In this document: in pieces, positions 48,693-58,452 of the stretch
How positions within the stretch are numbered: position 1 is the first letter of the stretch
Layout: the number at the start of each line of letters is the position of its first letter
Assembly: GCF_021290925.1 (NCBI RefSeq)
Contig: NZ_JAJSLX010000002.1
Span: 1,298,235-1,362,234 of the forward strand
Source: Sessilibacter corallicola
Lineage (GTDB): Bacteria; Pseudomonadota; Gammaproteobacteria; Pseudomonadales; Cellvibrionaceae
Direction of reading: 5' to 3'
Length of the DNA: 64,000 bases
Notes under the pieces: generated by a model
Seen by the model: only the letters and a program-made list of their open reading frames with translations
Databases searched by the model: none
What the model was told of the DNA's origin: nothing
Position numbers and translations under genes: made by a program

Positions 48693-49733
48693 ATGTCTTT
48701 TAAGATGCTTATTGAGCGAGCGGTTAATGCCAGTTGGTACGGCCGCAGCAAATGGACGTATGCATTTCTCCCCGTTGAGCCACTGATAAAACGCCATATC
48801 AAAAAACGAAGTTCCGATCATCACACGCCGAAAACGGGCCCTGTTGTTATCGTCGTTGGCAACATTACGGTAGGCGGAACGGGCAAAACCCCCTTAATTT
48901 TATCGCTATGCCAGTCGCTTCAACGCGAGGGCTTTTCAGTAGGTATCGTTTCTCGTGGTTACGGTGGTGCTTCCGACAACTATCCGCTGGAAGTTTTGCC
49001 ATCAACTGATACGAGCGAAAGCGGCGATGAAGCTAAAATGCTCGCGCTTTCTAGCGGTGTTCCTGTGGTCGTTGATCCTCAGCGAGCGCAAGCTGTGACG
49101 GCTTTGTGTCAAAATCACGATGTGGATGTCGTGCTCAGTGACGACGGTTTACAGCACTATGCCATGGCCAGAGATATTGAGTTACTGGTTGTCGATTCAA
49201 GCCGAGGTTTCGGCAATGGGCATTGTTTACCGGTAGGACCGTTGCGAGAGCCCTTAGCTCGGTTGGATTCAGTCGATTTTATTTTAACCAACGGCAAGAA
49301 AAGTGTTGATGGTTTAGCGAATCACCCGCATTTTTCATTCGAAATTTCCCCAGCGTATTGGCAATCCGTGGGGGAGCTGTTTAAGCCGTCTACAAACCTT
49401 GAATCCGGCATTGCTCTGGATGAATTGCCAAGAGATCAGTCTTATCTCGCTATTGCTGGCATCGGTAACCCGCAACGATTTTTTGCAACGCTTAAGTCTT
49501 TGAATGTTGCATTTGATGCGCAATCCTTTCCCGATCATTACAATTACACGCAAGCGGATTTTTCCAGTAATACTCGGCCATTAGTGATGACCGAAAAAGA
49601 TGCGGTTAAATGTGGATCGTTTTTTCAATCCGATTGGTATTTTCTAAAAGTGAAAGCCGATCTCGACCCCGAATTTACCAAGCAGTTAATAAATAGAATA
49701 AGAACTGTACAATGCACAAGAATCGAAGAGTAA
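48693..49733 (+). CDS. lpxK: Tetraacyldisaccharide 4'-kinase LpxK
   Basis: A 346-residue inner-membrane-associated kinase that phosphorylates the lipid A disaccharide at the 4' position. P-loop VGNITVGGTGKTPL and the motifs IVSRGYGG, GDEAKMLA, LSDDGLQHYAMARDIELLV are typical. Near the C terminus FPDHYNYTQ and VMTEKDAVKC are conserved. In Escherichia coli msbA precedes lpxK; here exbB-exbD do, as in Pseudomonas. The small Trm112-like gene that usually separates lpxK from kdsB is missing: 49734-49935 contains no such ORF. Confidence 0.95.
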   Translation: MSFKMLIERAVNASWYGRSKWTYAFLPVEPLIKRHIKKRSSDHHTPKTGPVVIVVGNITVGGTGKTPLILSLCQSLQREGFSVGIVSRGYGGASDNYPLEVLPSTDTSESGDEAKMLALSSGVPVVVDPQRAQAVTALCQNHDVDVVLSDDGLQHYAMARDIELLVVDSSRGFGNGHCLPVGPLREPLARLDSVDFILTNGKKSVDGLANHPHFSFEISPAYWQSVGELFKPSTNLESGIALDELPRDQSYLAIAGIGNPQRFFATLKSLNVAFDAQSFPDHYNYTQADFSSNTRPLVMTEKDAVKCGSFFQSDWYFLKVKADLDPEFTKQLINRIRTVQCTRIEE

Positions 49734-49935
49734 TTCCGTTTATCTTGAGGTAAACTTTTAGCCCAATAGGGTGCGAGCGAATGTTATTTATTTGATCGGT
49801 CGATCCAGTCAATGGATGCGAAGATTAATAAATATGAACGCGAGTTCTCTGAGTCTTAGGTGATATCAGTTACCCAATGAATGTTAGTTAATAGTCTTTA
49901 GAATCCGTCCTTTTATAACCACGCCGTTTTTATTT

Positions 49936-50730
49936 ATGTCTAATTTCTCCGTAATAATCCCTGCTCGATATTCTTCAACCCGATTACCTGGAAAACCGTT
50001 GCTCGATATTTTGGGCAAACCCATGATTCAGCGCGTTTACGAACAAGCAAAAAAAAGTTCGGCGATTTCGGTTTATGTGGCAACGGATGATCAACGGATT
50101 TTTGATTGCGTAAAATCGTTTGGCGGCGATGTGGTTATGACACAAGAGCATCATCCATCCGGAACGGATCGATTGCAGGAAACCGCAGAGCGATTAGGTT
50201 TGGGCGATTCCGATGTTGTCGTCAATGTTCAGGGTGATGAACCCTTAATTCCGCCAGAAGTAATCGATCAAGTTGCAAAGAATATGTTCCAAAGTGGTGC
50301 TTCTTCGGCAACGTTGGCAGAAGAAATCGAAGCGTTGGATGTATTTTTAAACCCTAACGTTGTTAAAGTTGTTTGTGACGCCGAAGGTATTGCCTCTTAT
50401 TTCAGCCGCGCCCCAATTCCTTGGCCGAGAGACGCATTTTCTAAGTTCCCTGTTGATTCATTCGCTCAGGAAGATTCGGAAAAAGTGTTTCAAGAATTGA
50501 GACAAAATATTACGTTACTGAGACATATTGGAATTTATGCCTACCGAGTGTCTTTATTGAAAAAATTTGTCCAGTGGCCAATGGCACCTCTTGAAAGTAC
50601 AGAGTGTTTAGAGCAATTAAGAATTTTGCACAACGGTGAGAAGATGCATGTCGAACAAGCGTGTCTTGCTGTTCCAGGGGGAATTGATACCCAGCAGGAT
50701 TTAGATTCTATTCGAAAATATTTGTCTTAA
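49936..50730 (+). CDS. kdsB: CMP-KDO synthetase KdsB
   Basis: A 264-residue cytidylyltransferase that activates KDO for lipopolysaccharide inner core synthesis. N-terminal signature [20 protein letters not shown], then [23 protein letters not shown] and a late [10 protein letters not shown] segment. Length is slightly longer than Escherichia coli KdsB. Together with lpxK and murB it forms an envelope precursor cluster. Confidence 0.96.
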   Translation: MSNFSVIIPARYSSTRLPGKPLLDILGKPMIQRVYEQAKKSSAISVYVATDDQRIFDCVKSFGGDVVMTQEHHPSGTDRLQETAERLGLGDSDVVVNVQGDEPLIPPEVIDQVAKNMFQSGASSATLAEEIEALDVFLNPNVVKVVCDAEGIASYFSRAPIPWPRDAFSKFPVDSFAQEDSEKVFQELRQNITLLRHIGIYAYRVSLLKKFVQWPMAPLESTECLEQLRILHNGEKMHVEQACLAVPGGIDTQQDLDSIRKYLS

Positions 50731-50814
50731 TCTAACTCAGACGGTTAAATTTATACGTCTGATTAGTATATTTAATAATAATTTTTAAATCTTTTCTTAG
50801 GTGGCGTGTTAAAC

Positions 50815-51303
50815 GTGAGCGTATCCGTACTTTTTGTATGCCTTGGCAATATTTGTCGATCTCCTACGGCAGAAGCCGTATTTACTAAATTGCTAGAAGA
50901 TTATCGACACAACGAAAATTCTTCCCTGGAGCTTTCTATTGATTCTGCCGGCACCGGCGGTTGGCACGTTGGTAAAGCGCCAGATTCCAGAGCCCAGGCT
51001 GCCGGTAGAAAAAGAGGTTATGATTTGTCGGTGCTTCGTGGCCGACAAGTTAGCCAAGAGGATTTTTCTAAATTTGATTATATCTTGGCAATGGATCAGG
51101 CGAATTTATCTGATCTAAAACAGATGAGTGAGCATGCAAACTTTAATGGGCATTTAGGCTTATTTTTGGAATTTGGCCACTCGAATGAGCGAGAGGTTCC
51201 CGATCCTTATTACGGTGGTGAGTCAGGTTTTGAGTATGTTTTGGATTTAATTGAAGACGCGAGCCAAGGCTTGATAACCCATATTGCAGAACGCTCGAAA
51301 TAA
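50815..51303 (+). CDS. Low-molecular-weight protein tyrosine phosphatase
   Basis: A 162-residue LMW-PTP. The P-loop VCLGNICRSP (C-x5-R-S) lies near the N terminus, and the general-acid Asp is in VPDPYYGG. A GTG at 50806 is in frame, but AGGTGG is 1 nt from it and 10 nt from the GTG at 50815, so the latter is preferred. Such phosphatases often regulate tyrosine kinases of capsule export; none is in the window. Position between kdsB and murB matches Pseudomonas. Confidence 0.9.
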   Translation: MSVSVLFVCLGNICRSPTAEAVFTKLLEDYRHNENSSLELSIDSAGTGGWHVGKAPDSRAQAAGRKRGYDLSVLRGRQVSQEDFSKFDYILAMDQANLSDLKQMSEHANFNGHLGLFLEFGHSNEREVPDPYYGGESGFEYVLDLIEDASQGLITHIAERSK

Positions 51304-51320
51304 CTTTTCTGATAAAAAAG

Positions 51321-52334
51321 ATGAATCAAAAATCACAAGCCGCGCAGTCTTTGAAGCCTTACAATACCTTCGCAATCGACGCTAAAACGCCTGAAATTCA
51401 TGAATTCGCTTCGGTTGAGGCGTTAAAAAAGCTTATCGTATTGTTGCGCGAAAAAGATTTTATACTCCTGGGTGGGGGCAGTAATACCATTTTTACCGCC
51501 GATACCGAGCGCCCAGTTATTGTTAATAAGCTCTCTGGAGTTCATTTTTTTTCTGAGGGTGAGCGGCATTTTGTCAGTGCGGCGGGTGGCGAGTCTTGGC
51601 AAAAATTGGTTTCCGATACCGTAAGCAATGGTTTTTTTGGAATAGAAAATCTTGCTCTTATTCCAGGTTCGGTAGGAGCAGCGCCTGTGCAAAACATAGG
51701 GGCTTACGGTGTTGAGATAAAAGATCGATTAATCGAAATTAAAGTCCTTGATGTCGATAGTTTGGCAATAAAAACGATAACAAACCAAGAATGTCGTTTT
51801 TCCTATCGTGATAGTCGTTTTAAGCACGATTGGAAAAATCGGTACATTATTTTAGAAATAACACTCGAACTTTTTAAAGAAAATCACTGTGTTCTGAATT
51901 ATCCCGGGTTAAAGGATTGTTTTCTGGACAGAGATCAAAACACCTTGGCTTCAAAAGAGATATACGATCGCATCTGCTTCATCCGTCGGTCGAAGCTTCC
52001 TGATCCATCTCTTCTTCCCAATGCCGGCAGTTTTTTTAAAAACCCGATCGTTTCAGAGAGTCAATTTGCAGCAATTCAGAAAGAATTTGACGATATCGTC
52101 TGGTATCCAATGCCTGACGGTCAGATTAAGTTGGCCGCTGGTTGGCTGCTCGATCGTGCCGGTTGGAAGGGGCGTGGTATTGGCCCAGTTGGAATGCACG
52201 AGAAACAGGCGTTAGTGATGGTCAACTTTGGTGACGCATCTGGTGAAGATGTTGTCGCATTTACGCATCGACTCCAAGATGATATTCGCGACAAATTTGG
52301 TGTTGAGTTAGAACCTGAGCCTGTTTTTATATAA
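51321..52334 (+). CDS. murB: UDP-N-acetylenolpyruvoylglucosamine reductase MurB
   Basis: A 337-residue FAD enzyme that completes UDP-MurNAc for peptidoglycan. The FAD domain shows NTFAIDAKT, LLGGGSNTIFT, ENLALIPGSVGAAPVQNIGAYG. The substrate domain has FSYRDSRFK, PNAGSFFKNP with the catalytic Ser, and the final acidic EPEPVFI. It is the long (Escherichia coli, type I) form. It begins 17 nt after the phosphatase stop and is followed by a small hairpin (TGACCA / TGGTCA, 52369-52389). Confidence 0.96.
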   Translation: MNQKSQAAQSLKPYNTFAIDAKTPEIHEFASVEALKKLIVLLREKDFILLGGGSNTIFTADTERPVIVNKLSGVHFFSEGERHFVSAAGGESWQKLVSDTVSNGFFGIENLALIPGSVGAAPVQNIGAYGVEIKDRLIEIKVLDVDSLAIKTITNQECRFSYRDSRFKHDWKNRYIILEITLELFKENHCVLNYPGLKDCFLDRDQNTLASKEIYDRICFIRRSKLPDPSLLPNAGSFFKNPIVSESQFAAIQKEFDDIVWYPMPDGQIKLAAGWLLDRAGWKGRGIGPVGMHEKQALVMVNFGDASGEDVVAFTHRLQDDIRDKFGVELEPEPVFI

Positions 52335-52679
52335 TAGTGTTCTATTAATCCGGATTTACTTTTAATATTGACCAATAATGTAATGGTCAGTTGAGATATT
52401 TATTTGTCTATTATCACTATTATTTTTAATTTGTACCTTTTACATGATTCAATTTAATAAAAGTTTTGAATTTTTCTTTTACTTAGAAAATATTTATATT
52501 AGTCAGGTGTGACAGCTATTTGCGAAGTTAGTATAAGAGTATGCTAACTAACTAAAGTACTAATAGATAAAAGTTTTGTTTTTTAGTTTTTTTATTCAGT
52601 TTGTATAAGTGATAATTGCGTATGTTATCTAAATCGGTGAGAGCCGCCGTATCATTGGCTACTACGTTCGATTACAACA
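52335..52679. other. AT-rich intergenic region murB-alkB
   Basis: 345 bp. A 6-bp inverted repeat TGACCA / TGGTCA (52369-52374 and 52384-52389) may end the murB transcript. A 22-codon frame (52622-52690) overlaps the next start but has no ribosome-binding site. Nothing else is supported. Confidence 0.4.
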
Positions 52680-53291
52680 ATGCAAAGTGAATTATTTGGT
52701 GGTTGGCAAACGATTGACTGTCCTGATGCCGAGCTTAGATATTGGCCCAATTGGTTAAGTTCGAATCGGCATGACCAGCTTGTCAAAGCGCTGGAACATT
52801 TAAATTGGGACCAGTCTGTTATCACAATTGCGGGAAGAAAAGTTTTAACTCCGCGACTGAATGCTTGGTACGGTGATCAATACGCTCGCTACGGTTATTC
52901 TGGCGTCGACTTGCCGATTAACCCATGGACTGATGAACTCGAACAGCTGCGTGATGACATTCAGTCGGATACAGCATGTAAGTTCAACAGTGTGCTGGCG
53001 AACCTTTATCGCGATGGTTCCGACAGTGTAGATTGGCACGCAGATGATGAAGACGAGCTTGGAAAGTTTCCTACCATTGCTTCGTTAAGTTTGGGAGCCC
53101 CAAGAAAATTTTTAATGCGTCATCGAACTCGAAGGGATCTCGCTAAAATAGAATTAATACTTGAGCCCGGTTCGCTTTTAGTTATGTCGGGACCAACACA
53201 AAAATATTGGTTGCATAAAATTCCGAAGACAAAGGAATCCGTTAGTGCTCGAATTAATTTAACGTTTCGCTTAATTATTCAGGGTAATTAA
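52680..53291 (+). CDS. AlkB-like 2-oxoglutarate/Fe(II) dioxygenase
   Basis: A 203-residue member of the AlkB family, which removes alkyl groups from DNA or RNA bases by oxidative demethylation. The Fe ligands are His and Asp in VDWHADDEDEL and a distal His in WLHKIPK, and the 2-oxoglutarate-binding Arg lies in SVSARINLTFR. The nucleotide-recognition lid near LNAWYGDQYARYGYSG is like that of AlkBH2/3-type homologues. It stands alone, with AT-rich DNA on both sides. The ribosome-binding site is weak. Confidence 0.9.
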   Translation: MQSELFGGWQTIDCPDAELRYWPNWLSSNRHDQLVKALEHLNWDQSVITIAGRKVLTPRLNAWYGDQYARYGYSGVDLPINPWTDELEQLRDDIQSDTACKFNSVLANLYRDGSDSVDWHADDEDELGKFPTIASLSLGAPRKFLMRHRTRRDLAKIELILEPGSLLVMSGPTQKYWLHKIPKTKESVSARINLTFRLIIQGN

Positions 53292-53740
53292 TTTTGAATA
53301 ATTGAACTAAATGATGATTGAATGAATAAAATAAAAACTTATAAACATGTTTATTCAAAATGTTGTTCCGATTGTTACGATTCATTTTCTTGAACAAAGA
53401 TTTGTATTGAAGACGTTTAAAATAAGTTGGTTGCCTTCGAAGATAAAACTATACCAATGCAACCAATTTCTAAAATTAGAAACTCATAGTTTTAATTATG
53501 AAAACGGTTCAAAATAAAGCGTTTAAATCGTCTCTGATTTATACAGTTTTAATAGCCAAACACGTTATATTGGAAAACATAACAACTAAATTAACCTGAA
53601 AAATAGACTCTATAAATTTCTCGATGTAACCTAGTTAGGCTGGACATTTTGAGAAACTTTAAGGTGTCGTTAGATGGATGGCTCTCTGGTCGAAATCAGG
53701 TTTCTGGGTTACATAACCTTTGCGTTCTGGGGTCAATTAA
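53292..53740. other. AT-rich intergenic region alkB-gacA
   Basis: 449 bp with no ORF. An inverted repeat TGAATAAA / TTTATTCA (53323-53330 and 53350-53357) overlaps a 14-bp perfect palindrome ATAAACATGTTTAT (53341-53354) shortly after the alkB stop. The rest probably carries the gacA promoter. Confidence 0.45.
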
Positions 53741-54385
53741 GTGATTAAAATATTAGTGGTAGACGACCACGATCTAGTGCGAACTGGCTTTGTTAGGATG
53801 CTAGGTGACATCGACGGTTTTGACGTTGTTGGTGAAGCGGAAAGCGGCGAGAAAGCCGTTATCCTAGCGCGTGAGTTAAAGCCAGATGTTGTGTTAATGG
53901 ATGTGAAAATGCCTGGCATAGGCGGGTTAGAAGCAACGAAAAAATTGCTCAATGCCCATGATCAGCTCAAGGTTATTGCAGTGACTGCGTTAGACGACAG
54001 TATGTATCCCAGTCGATTGATGCAGGCGGGTGCTTATGGTTATATCACCAAGGGCACGCATCTTGATGAAATGGTCAACGCCATTCGTTCGGTATACTCG
54101 GGCAAGCATTACATGAGCAATAATATTGCTCAGCAAATGGCTTTAAAGAGTTATGCAAAAGACGTAAGCACACCGTTTGAAAAACTGTCCGAACGGGAGC
54201 TTCAAACCGCGTTGATGATTGCCAATGGACAAAAGCCTCAGGCGATAGCCAACACATTTAACGTCAGCCCAAAAACGGTCAACAGTTACCGCTACCGCAT
54301 ATTCGATAAACTCGAAATCAACAGCGATGTAGAGCTTGCGTTACTGGCGGTTAAGCACGGCGTTTTAGATGTTGAGATTGAGTAA
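53741..54385 (+). CDS. gacA: Response regulator GacA/UvrY
   Basis: A 214-residue NarL/FixJ-family regulator. The receiver domain has the acidic pocket VVDDHD and phospho-acceptor Asp54 (VLMDVKMPG), with Lys in YITKGTH. The LuxR-type HTH is at about 148-205 (LSERELQTALMIANGQKPQA, NVSPKTVNSYRYRIFDKL). In relatives it pairs with GacS/BarA to switch on CsrA-binding small RNAs. Start is GTG. Placement directly upstream of uvrC (29 bp) is conserved in gammaproteobacteria and supports the name. Confidence 0.94.
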   Translation: MIKILVVDDHDLVRTGFVRMLGDIDGFDVVGEAESGEKAVILARELKPDVVLMDVKMPGIGGLEATKKLLNAHDQLKVIAVTALDDSMYPSRLMQAGAYGYITKGTHLDEMVNAIRSVYSGKHYMSNNIAQQMALKSYAKDVSTPFEKLSERELQTALMIANGQKPQAIANTFNVSPKTVNSYRYRIFDKLEINSDVELALLAVKHGVLDVEIE

Positions 54386-54414
54386 CCTATATTGCGTGCC
54401 GGCTTCCATGTATC

Positions 54415-56271
54415 ATGTCGAGCATGAGCGAGACTTCCAATTTAGAAAGCACAACATTTGACCATAAGCGATTTTTGGCGAGCACGAGCACAGGCGCTGG
54501 TGTTTACCAAATGTACGATTACAACAGTCAACCGTTGTATGTCGGCAAAGCAAAAAATCTAAAAAACCGGTTATCCAGCTATTTCCGCAAAACCGGATTA
54601 ACACCGAAAACCGAAGCGCTCGTAAAACGAATTTCCAGTATTCAAGTGACGCTAACTCAGACCGAAACTGAGGCGCTCATCCTTGAACAAAACCTGATCA
54701 AATCACAGCGTCCGCCATACAATATTTTATTGCGCGACGACAAATCCTATCCCTATATATTTTTATCCTCTAACGATGACTTTCCGCGAATTTCTTTGCA
54801 TCGCGGCGCAAAGAAAAAGAAAGGCCGTTATTTTGGCCCATTTCCTAACGTCAGTTCGGTGAAAGACAGTCTGAATTTACTTCAAAAAACATTTCGTGTC
54901 CGTCAGTGCGAAGACAGCGTTTTTAAAAATCGATCGCGACCTTGCTTGCAGTATCAAATCAATCGTTGCACCGCGCCTTGCGTTGGCTTGATCAATAAAG
55001 ACTCGTACGGTGAAGACGTGAAATTCACAGAAATGTTTCTTGACGGTAATAATCAGGAATTAATGACTACGCTGGCCACGCGTATGGAATCAGCATCGGA
55101 AAATTTAGAGTTTGAACAAGCGGCTGTATTTCGCGATCAAATCGCCTCGCTTCGAAAAATTCAGGCTGATCGAGTGGTGGAAAGTGAGCAGGGCGATATG
55201 GATGTATTCGGTATCAGTCAGGCTCGCGGTGGTTTCTGCATTCACGTACTTTTTGTTCGCAACGGTCGAGTTCTCGGCAGTAAGAGTTATTTTCCAAAAG
55301 AAAAACTGGATCAGCAAAAAAGTGAAGTTTTAGCCGCATTCTTACCGCAGTTTTATATTGCGAATACTCACCGCGAAATTCCAGCCGAAGTGCTGTTACC
55401 CCATCCGGTTGAAGACGCTGATATTGTTGCCGATGCTCTCGCACAACTGCGATCGGCCAAGGTGATCATGAAGCACAATGTGCGTGGCCAGCGTTTGAAG
55501 TGGTTGCAGCTGGCGAATCAATCTGCTGAGCAAAATCTTATCTCTCGCGTTAATAATCGCGAAAAAGTGCAACAAAAATACGAAGCTCTGCAAGATGCTT
55601 TGCAATTGCCGGAGCTGCCCGCCCGGATGGAATGTTTCGATATCAGCCACAGTTCAGGTGAAAAAACGGTAGCTTCTTGCGTTGTCTTTGATGAAGGTGG
55701 CGCTAATCCGTCAGACTATCGCCGTTTCAATATCAACGATATTACCGCAGGCGATGACTACGCCGCTATGCGCCAAGCTCTGGAGCGCCGCTATAAGCGC
55801 TTGTGTGAAGGTGAAGGCAAAATGCCAGACATCTTGCTGGTTGACGGCGGTAAAGGGCAGTTTAACGTCGCTAAAGACGTGCTATCCGAGTTAAGCGTTA
55901 ACAATGTAGAACTGGTTGGTATTGCCAAAGGCACCACTCGCAAGGCTGGATTTGAAACCTTGATCGTCGATGGCGGTAACTCTGAAATAACCTTAGATTC
56001 GACGTCTTCGGCATTGCATTTATTGCAAGAGATTCGCGATGAAGCTCACCGCTTTGCAATCACCGGCCATCGTCAGAGGCGAGACAAGGCTCGAAAAACC
56101 TCCAGTCTTGAGTCTGTGCCAGGAGTCGGAGCGAAACGCCGGAAAGAGCTACTCAAACACTTTGGCGGTTTGCAGGGGGTTAAAGCGGCGAGCATCGAAG
56201 ATTTGGCCAAGGTTCAGGGGATTAGTCGGAATTTAGCTGAAGAGATTTACCAAACATTGAGAATGTCTTAA
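54415..56271 (+). CDS. uvrC: Excinuclease ABC subunit C
   Basis: A 618-residue nuclease that makes both incisions around UvrB-marked DNA damage. The N-terminal GIY-YIG domain (GAGVYQMYDYNSQPLYVGKA) makes the 3' cut. A Cys-rich linker follows (SRPCLQYQINRCTAPCVG), then the UVR domain that binds UvrB (ENLEFEQAAVFRDQIASL). The RNase H-like domain has ECFDISHSSG and LLVDGGKGQ, and tandem helix-hairpin-helix motifs end the protein (SVPGVGAKRRKELLKHFGGL). A second ATG three codons in is possible. Confidence 0.97.
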   Translation: MSSMSETSNLESTTFDHKRFLASTSTGAGVYQMYDYNSQPLYVGKAKNLKNRLSSYFRKTGLTPKTEALVKRISSIQVTLTQTETEALILEQNLIKSQRPPYNILLRDDKSYPYIFLSSNDDFPRISLHRGAKKKKGRYFGPFPNVSSVKDSLNLLQKTFRVRQCEDSVFKNRSRPCLQYQINRCTAPCVGLINKDSYGEDVKFTEMFLDGNNQELMTTLATRMESASENLEFEQAAVFRDQIASLRKIQADRVVESEQGDMDVFGISQARGGFCIHVLFVRNGRVLGSKSYFPKEKLDQQKSEVLAAFLPQFYIANTHREIPAEVLLPHPVEDADIVADALAQLRSAKVIMKHNVRGQRLKWLQLANQSAEQNLISRVNNREKVQQKYEALQDALQLPELPARMECFDISHSSGEKTVASCVVFDEGGANPSDYRRFNINDITAGDDYAAMRQALERRYKRLCEGEGKMPDILLVDGGKGQFNVAKDVLSELSVNNVELVGIAKGTTRKAGFETLIVDGGNSEITLDSTSSALHLLQEIRDEAHRFAITGHRQRRDKARKTSSLESVPGVGAKRRKELLKHFGGLQGVKAASIEDLAKVQGISRNLAEEIYQTLRMS

Positions 56272-56590
56272 CGCCTGAGCGTTCGTCAATGTGAGAAAAC
56301 TTAACATTGGCGACATTGGTTGATAGGCGACTGGCTAAGTGTGCTTTTGCCAGGGTTTTAAATGAGAACAGTTGTATTTTTATCGGTTAAGTGAGTTTTA
56401 ATCGATACTTATCGCCACATTGACCTTCCAGTTACCGCCTGAAATGGAGTGATCCTAGACAAGAAAATCAGCGCACTGGAAGGTTTTAGGTGAGTAAATT
56501 TTGCTACTCGGGCATTAACTCTCTAGAATTCGCCCCCTAGTAACAAAACTTGTTTACCATACATTGATCCACTGATTACCGAATTTTTGA
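56272..56590. other. Intergenic region uvrC-pgsA
   Basis: 319 bp with no ORF. A stem CAATGT / ACATTG lies just after uvrC. Further right, perfect 10-bp arms ACCTTCCAGT (56423-56432) and ACTGGAAGGT (56475-56484) are 42 nt apart, the second followed by TTTT. Confidence 0.5.
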
Positions 56591-57160
56591 ATGACACTTG
56601 CAAATCAACTTACACTGCTACGAATTATCTTAATCCCCGCATTGATACTCGTATTTTACTTGCCGTTTCAATTCAGCGCTCTTTCCTCTGCGTTAATATT
56701 CTCTCTTGCTGCTATTACCGATTGGGCTGACGGCTACATCGCTCGAAAATACAACCAGTCAACCCCTTTTGGGGCTTTTTTAGACCCTGTCGCTGATAAG
56801 TTGATGGTGGCGACAGCGCTTGTTTTGTTAGTAGAAGTTCACGCCAGTGCGTGGTTTGCAATTCCAGCTGTAGTCATTGTGGGGCGGGAAATTGTTATTT
56901 CCGCGTTGCGTGAGTGGATGGCAGAATTGGGTAAGCGAGCAAATGTGGCGGTTTCGAACATTGGTAAAATCAAAACCACCTGCCAAATGGTTTCCATTAT
57001 TGTTCTTTTGCTGTTTCGTCCAGGTGTGAATCTGACAATGACCTGGATTGGTTACATTACTTTGTATTTAGCGGCCATTCTCACTTTATGGTCGATGGTG
57101 ATTTACCTTAAAGCAGCATGGCCAGATTTAAAACCATCCAAACCTGGCGCGTCTGAATAA
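56591..57160 (+). CDS. pgsA: CDP-diacylglycerol-glycerol-3-phosphate 3-phosphatidyltransferase
   Basis: A 189-residue inner-membrane enzyme that makes phosphatidylglycerol phosphate. The CDP-alcohol phosphotransferase motif [20 protein letters not shown] continues to LDPVADK, giving the full D-G-x2-A-R-x8-G-x3-D-x3-D. Five or six hydrophobic segments fit the family fold. gacA-uvrC-pgsA is a conserved order. In Pseudomonas tRNA genes follow, but none is found here. Confidence 0.96.
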   Translation: MTLANQLTLLRIILIPALILVFYLPFQFSALSSALIFSLAAITDWADGYIARKYNQSTPFGAFLDPVADKLMVATALVLLVEVHASAWFAIPAVVIVGREIVISALREWMAELGKRANVAVSNIGKIKTTCQMVSIIVLLLFRPGVNLTMTWIGYITLYLAAILTLWSMVIYLKAAWPDLKPSKPGASE

Positions 57161-57409
57161 AGGCGCGCTGCAGTACAGTACCTTGGTATTTACACATTGT
57201 GGTAAATGAATATGGTAAATGCCTTGAGGGTGAACTCCTTGATAGTACCGCGCCTCGCTAATACAGAGTCTTAATTTATTAATGAGTGCTGTGGAAAATT
57301 ATATTCCTGTGCAGTGCCATTTTTAGTGTTTACAAACTTGCTGCAAATTACCGTCAATAAAAAGAGGGTAAAAAGTTCGTTAAGCACTTTTACGTATTTT
57401 AAATCAGTA

Positions 57410-57817
57410 TCAACCAGTAATATCCGCAAGGTCATCTAAGTACAAACGCTTTGCAGTTTTTAACTCGTTTGAATAACTGGCGACATCAGGGGTGGTAAGA
57501 TCATGCCCAAATTTCCAATTTTCTTTGGTCCATTGCCACACATCTTCAAATGTATTTGCCGACAAACTCTTTGTGCCGCGCTTTTTCTTTAACTGCATTT
57601 CCATATTAATGCCACCGTTATGGTGCTTGCGTATCCTAAACCCTACTAAGCGACCGCATTTTGAAAAAACTCGGGCGGGCTTTAGGGCAGCGAGTGCGTC
57701 CAATTCTTTTTGTTTAGCTTCTGCAACTGATTTATCCCTGGAGTAGACTTGAACTTCTACGCCATTGATTTTTTTATAAGCTCTGTGTCCGCCGGTTGGG
57801 TGTGGTCTACATGCCAT
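57410..57817 (-). CDS. Hypothetical protein, possibly mobile-element linked
   Basis: A 135-residue basic protein starting MACRPHPTGGHRAYKKINGV. It has alternating charged segments (VYSRDKSVAEAKQKELDALA) and a middle KCGRLVGFRIRKH. The N-terminal part looks like a small beta-sheet nucleic-acid-binding module of the kind seen in phage or island proteins, but I do not recognise a family. Start ATG at 57817 has AGAAG about 10 nt upstream. It is the first gene after the conserved gacA-uvrC-pgsA block and lies where gene content becomes sparse. Confidence 0.55.
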   Translation of the reverse strand: MACRPHPTGGHRAYKKINGVEVQVYSRDKSVAEAKQKELDALAALKPARVFSKCGRLVGFRIRKHHNGGINMEMQLKKKRGTKSLSANTFEDVWQWTKENWKFGHDLTTPDVASYSNELKTAKRLYLDDLADITG

Positions 57818-58308
57818 GGGTTATTACTTCTCGTTTGGTTATAGGACGTCCGAAATCACAAAATTTGGACTAAACCGAATAGTTAATGAGAGTTCAATAA
57901 ATTTATCTTCGCCTTATCAGTGTCGTAATTCTTACGACTATTATTTTCTAGCAATATTGATGCTAGCTCACCTACCGCAAAGGTTACTGTATGAGTTATC
58001 GGCCTGTACTCTCGGTTCTGTATCGAATTGTTAAAATTGTGTCGCTTTAATCTTCTTCAAGAGGTAAAAAATCTTATTTTTCTCCAAAGTAGAGAATTAT
58101 CAACCACAAAAAGCTAAAAATGCATTAATCGTAACCTAGGGATTCTGATATAGCGTGAATTAGGCCTTAGTCATGTTTTTACTTCGAAACTAACGTTAGC
58201 AGGCCTTGAGAATGATGGGTATGGAATAAGGTTTACAAATTTATCATTTCGACTGGATGAGTTGATCAGATTACCTTGACTGCGGAAAAGTTCGGTAATT
58301 GATATAAT

Positions 58309-58452
58309 TTATTTCCCGTATAAAACCGGCTTACCCCATTCGTCCTTAAAGCTTGATTGCACCGTTAGTCTTTTGCATCGGCATCTTTTAATCGTGGCGA
58401 ATAGGTAAAACGACTGCGTATTTGTCGGGCCATTATATTCAATTTTATACAT
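58309..58452 (-). CDS. Possible small protein, unrecognised
   Basis: A 47-residue minus-strand frame from the ATG at 58452. The sequence reads like a real protein: MYKIEYNGPTNTQSFYLF, then IKRCRCKRLTVQ and a tail KDEWGKPVLYGK. Two Cys in a C-x-C pair and a basic middle could bind metal or nucleic acid. No proper ribosome-binding site is seen. The frame stays open about 30 codons upstream without ATG/GTG/TTG, so the true start could differ or the gene may be decayed. It points the same way as the unknown gene at 57410. Confidence 0.35.
   Translation of the reverse strand: MYKIEYNGPTNTQSFYLFATIKRCRCKRLTVQSSFKDEWGKPVLYGK

Noticed and set aside
57816-58034. 72-codon plus-strand frame after pgsA
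   Set aside because: It starts on top of the divergent gene start, lacks a ribosome-binding site and shows no family-like segment.
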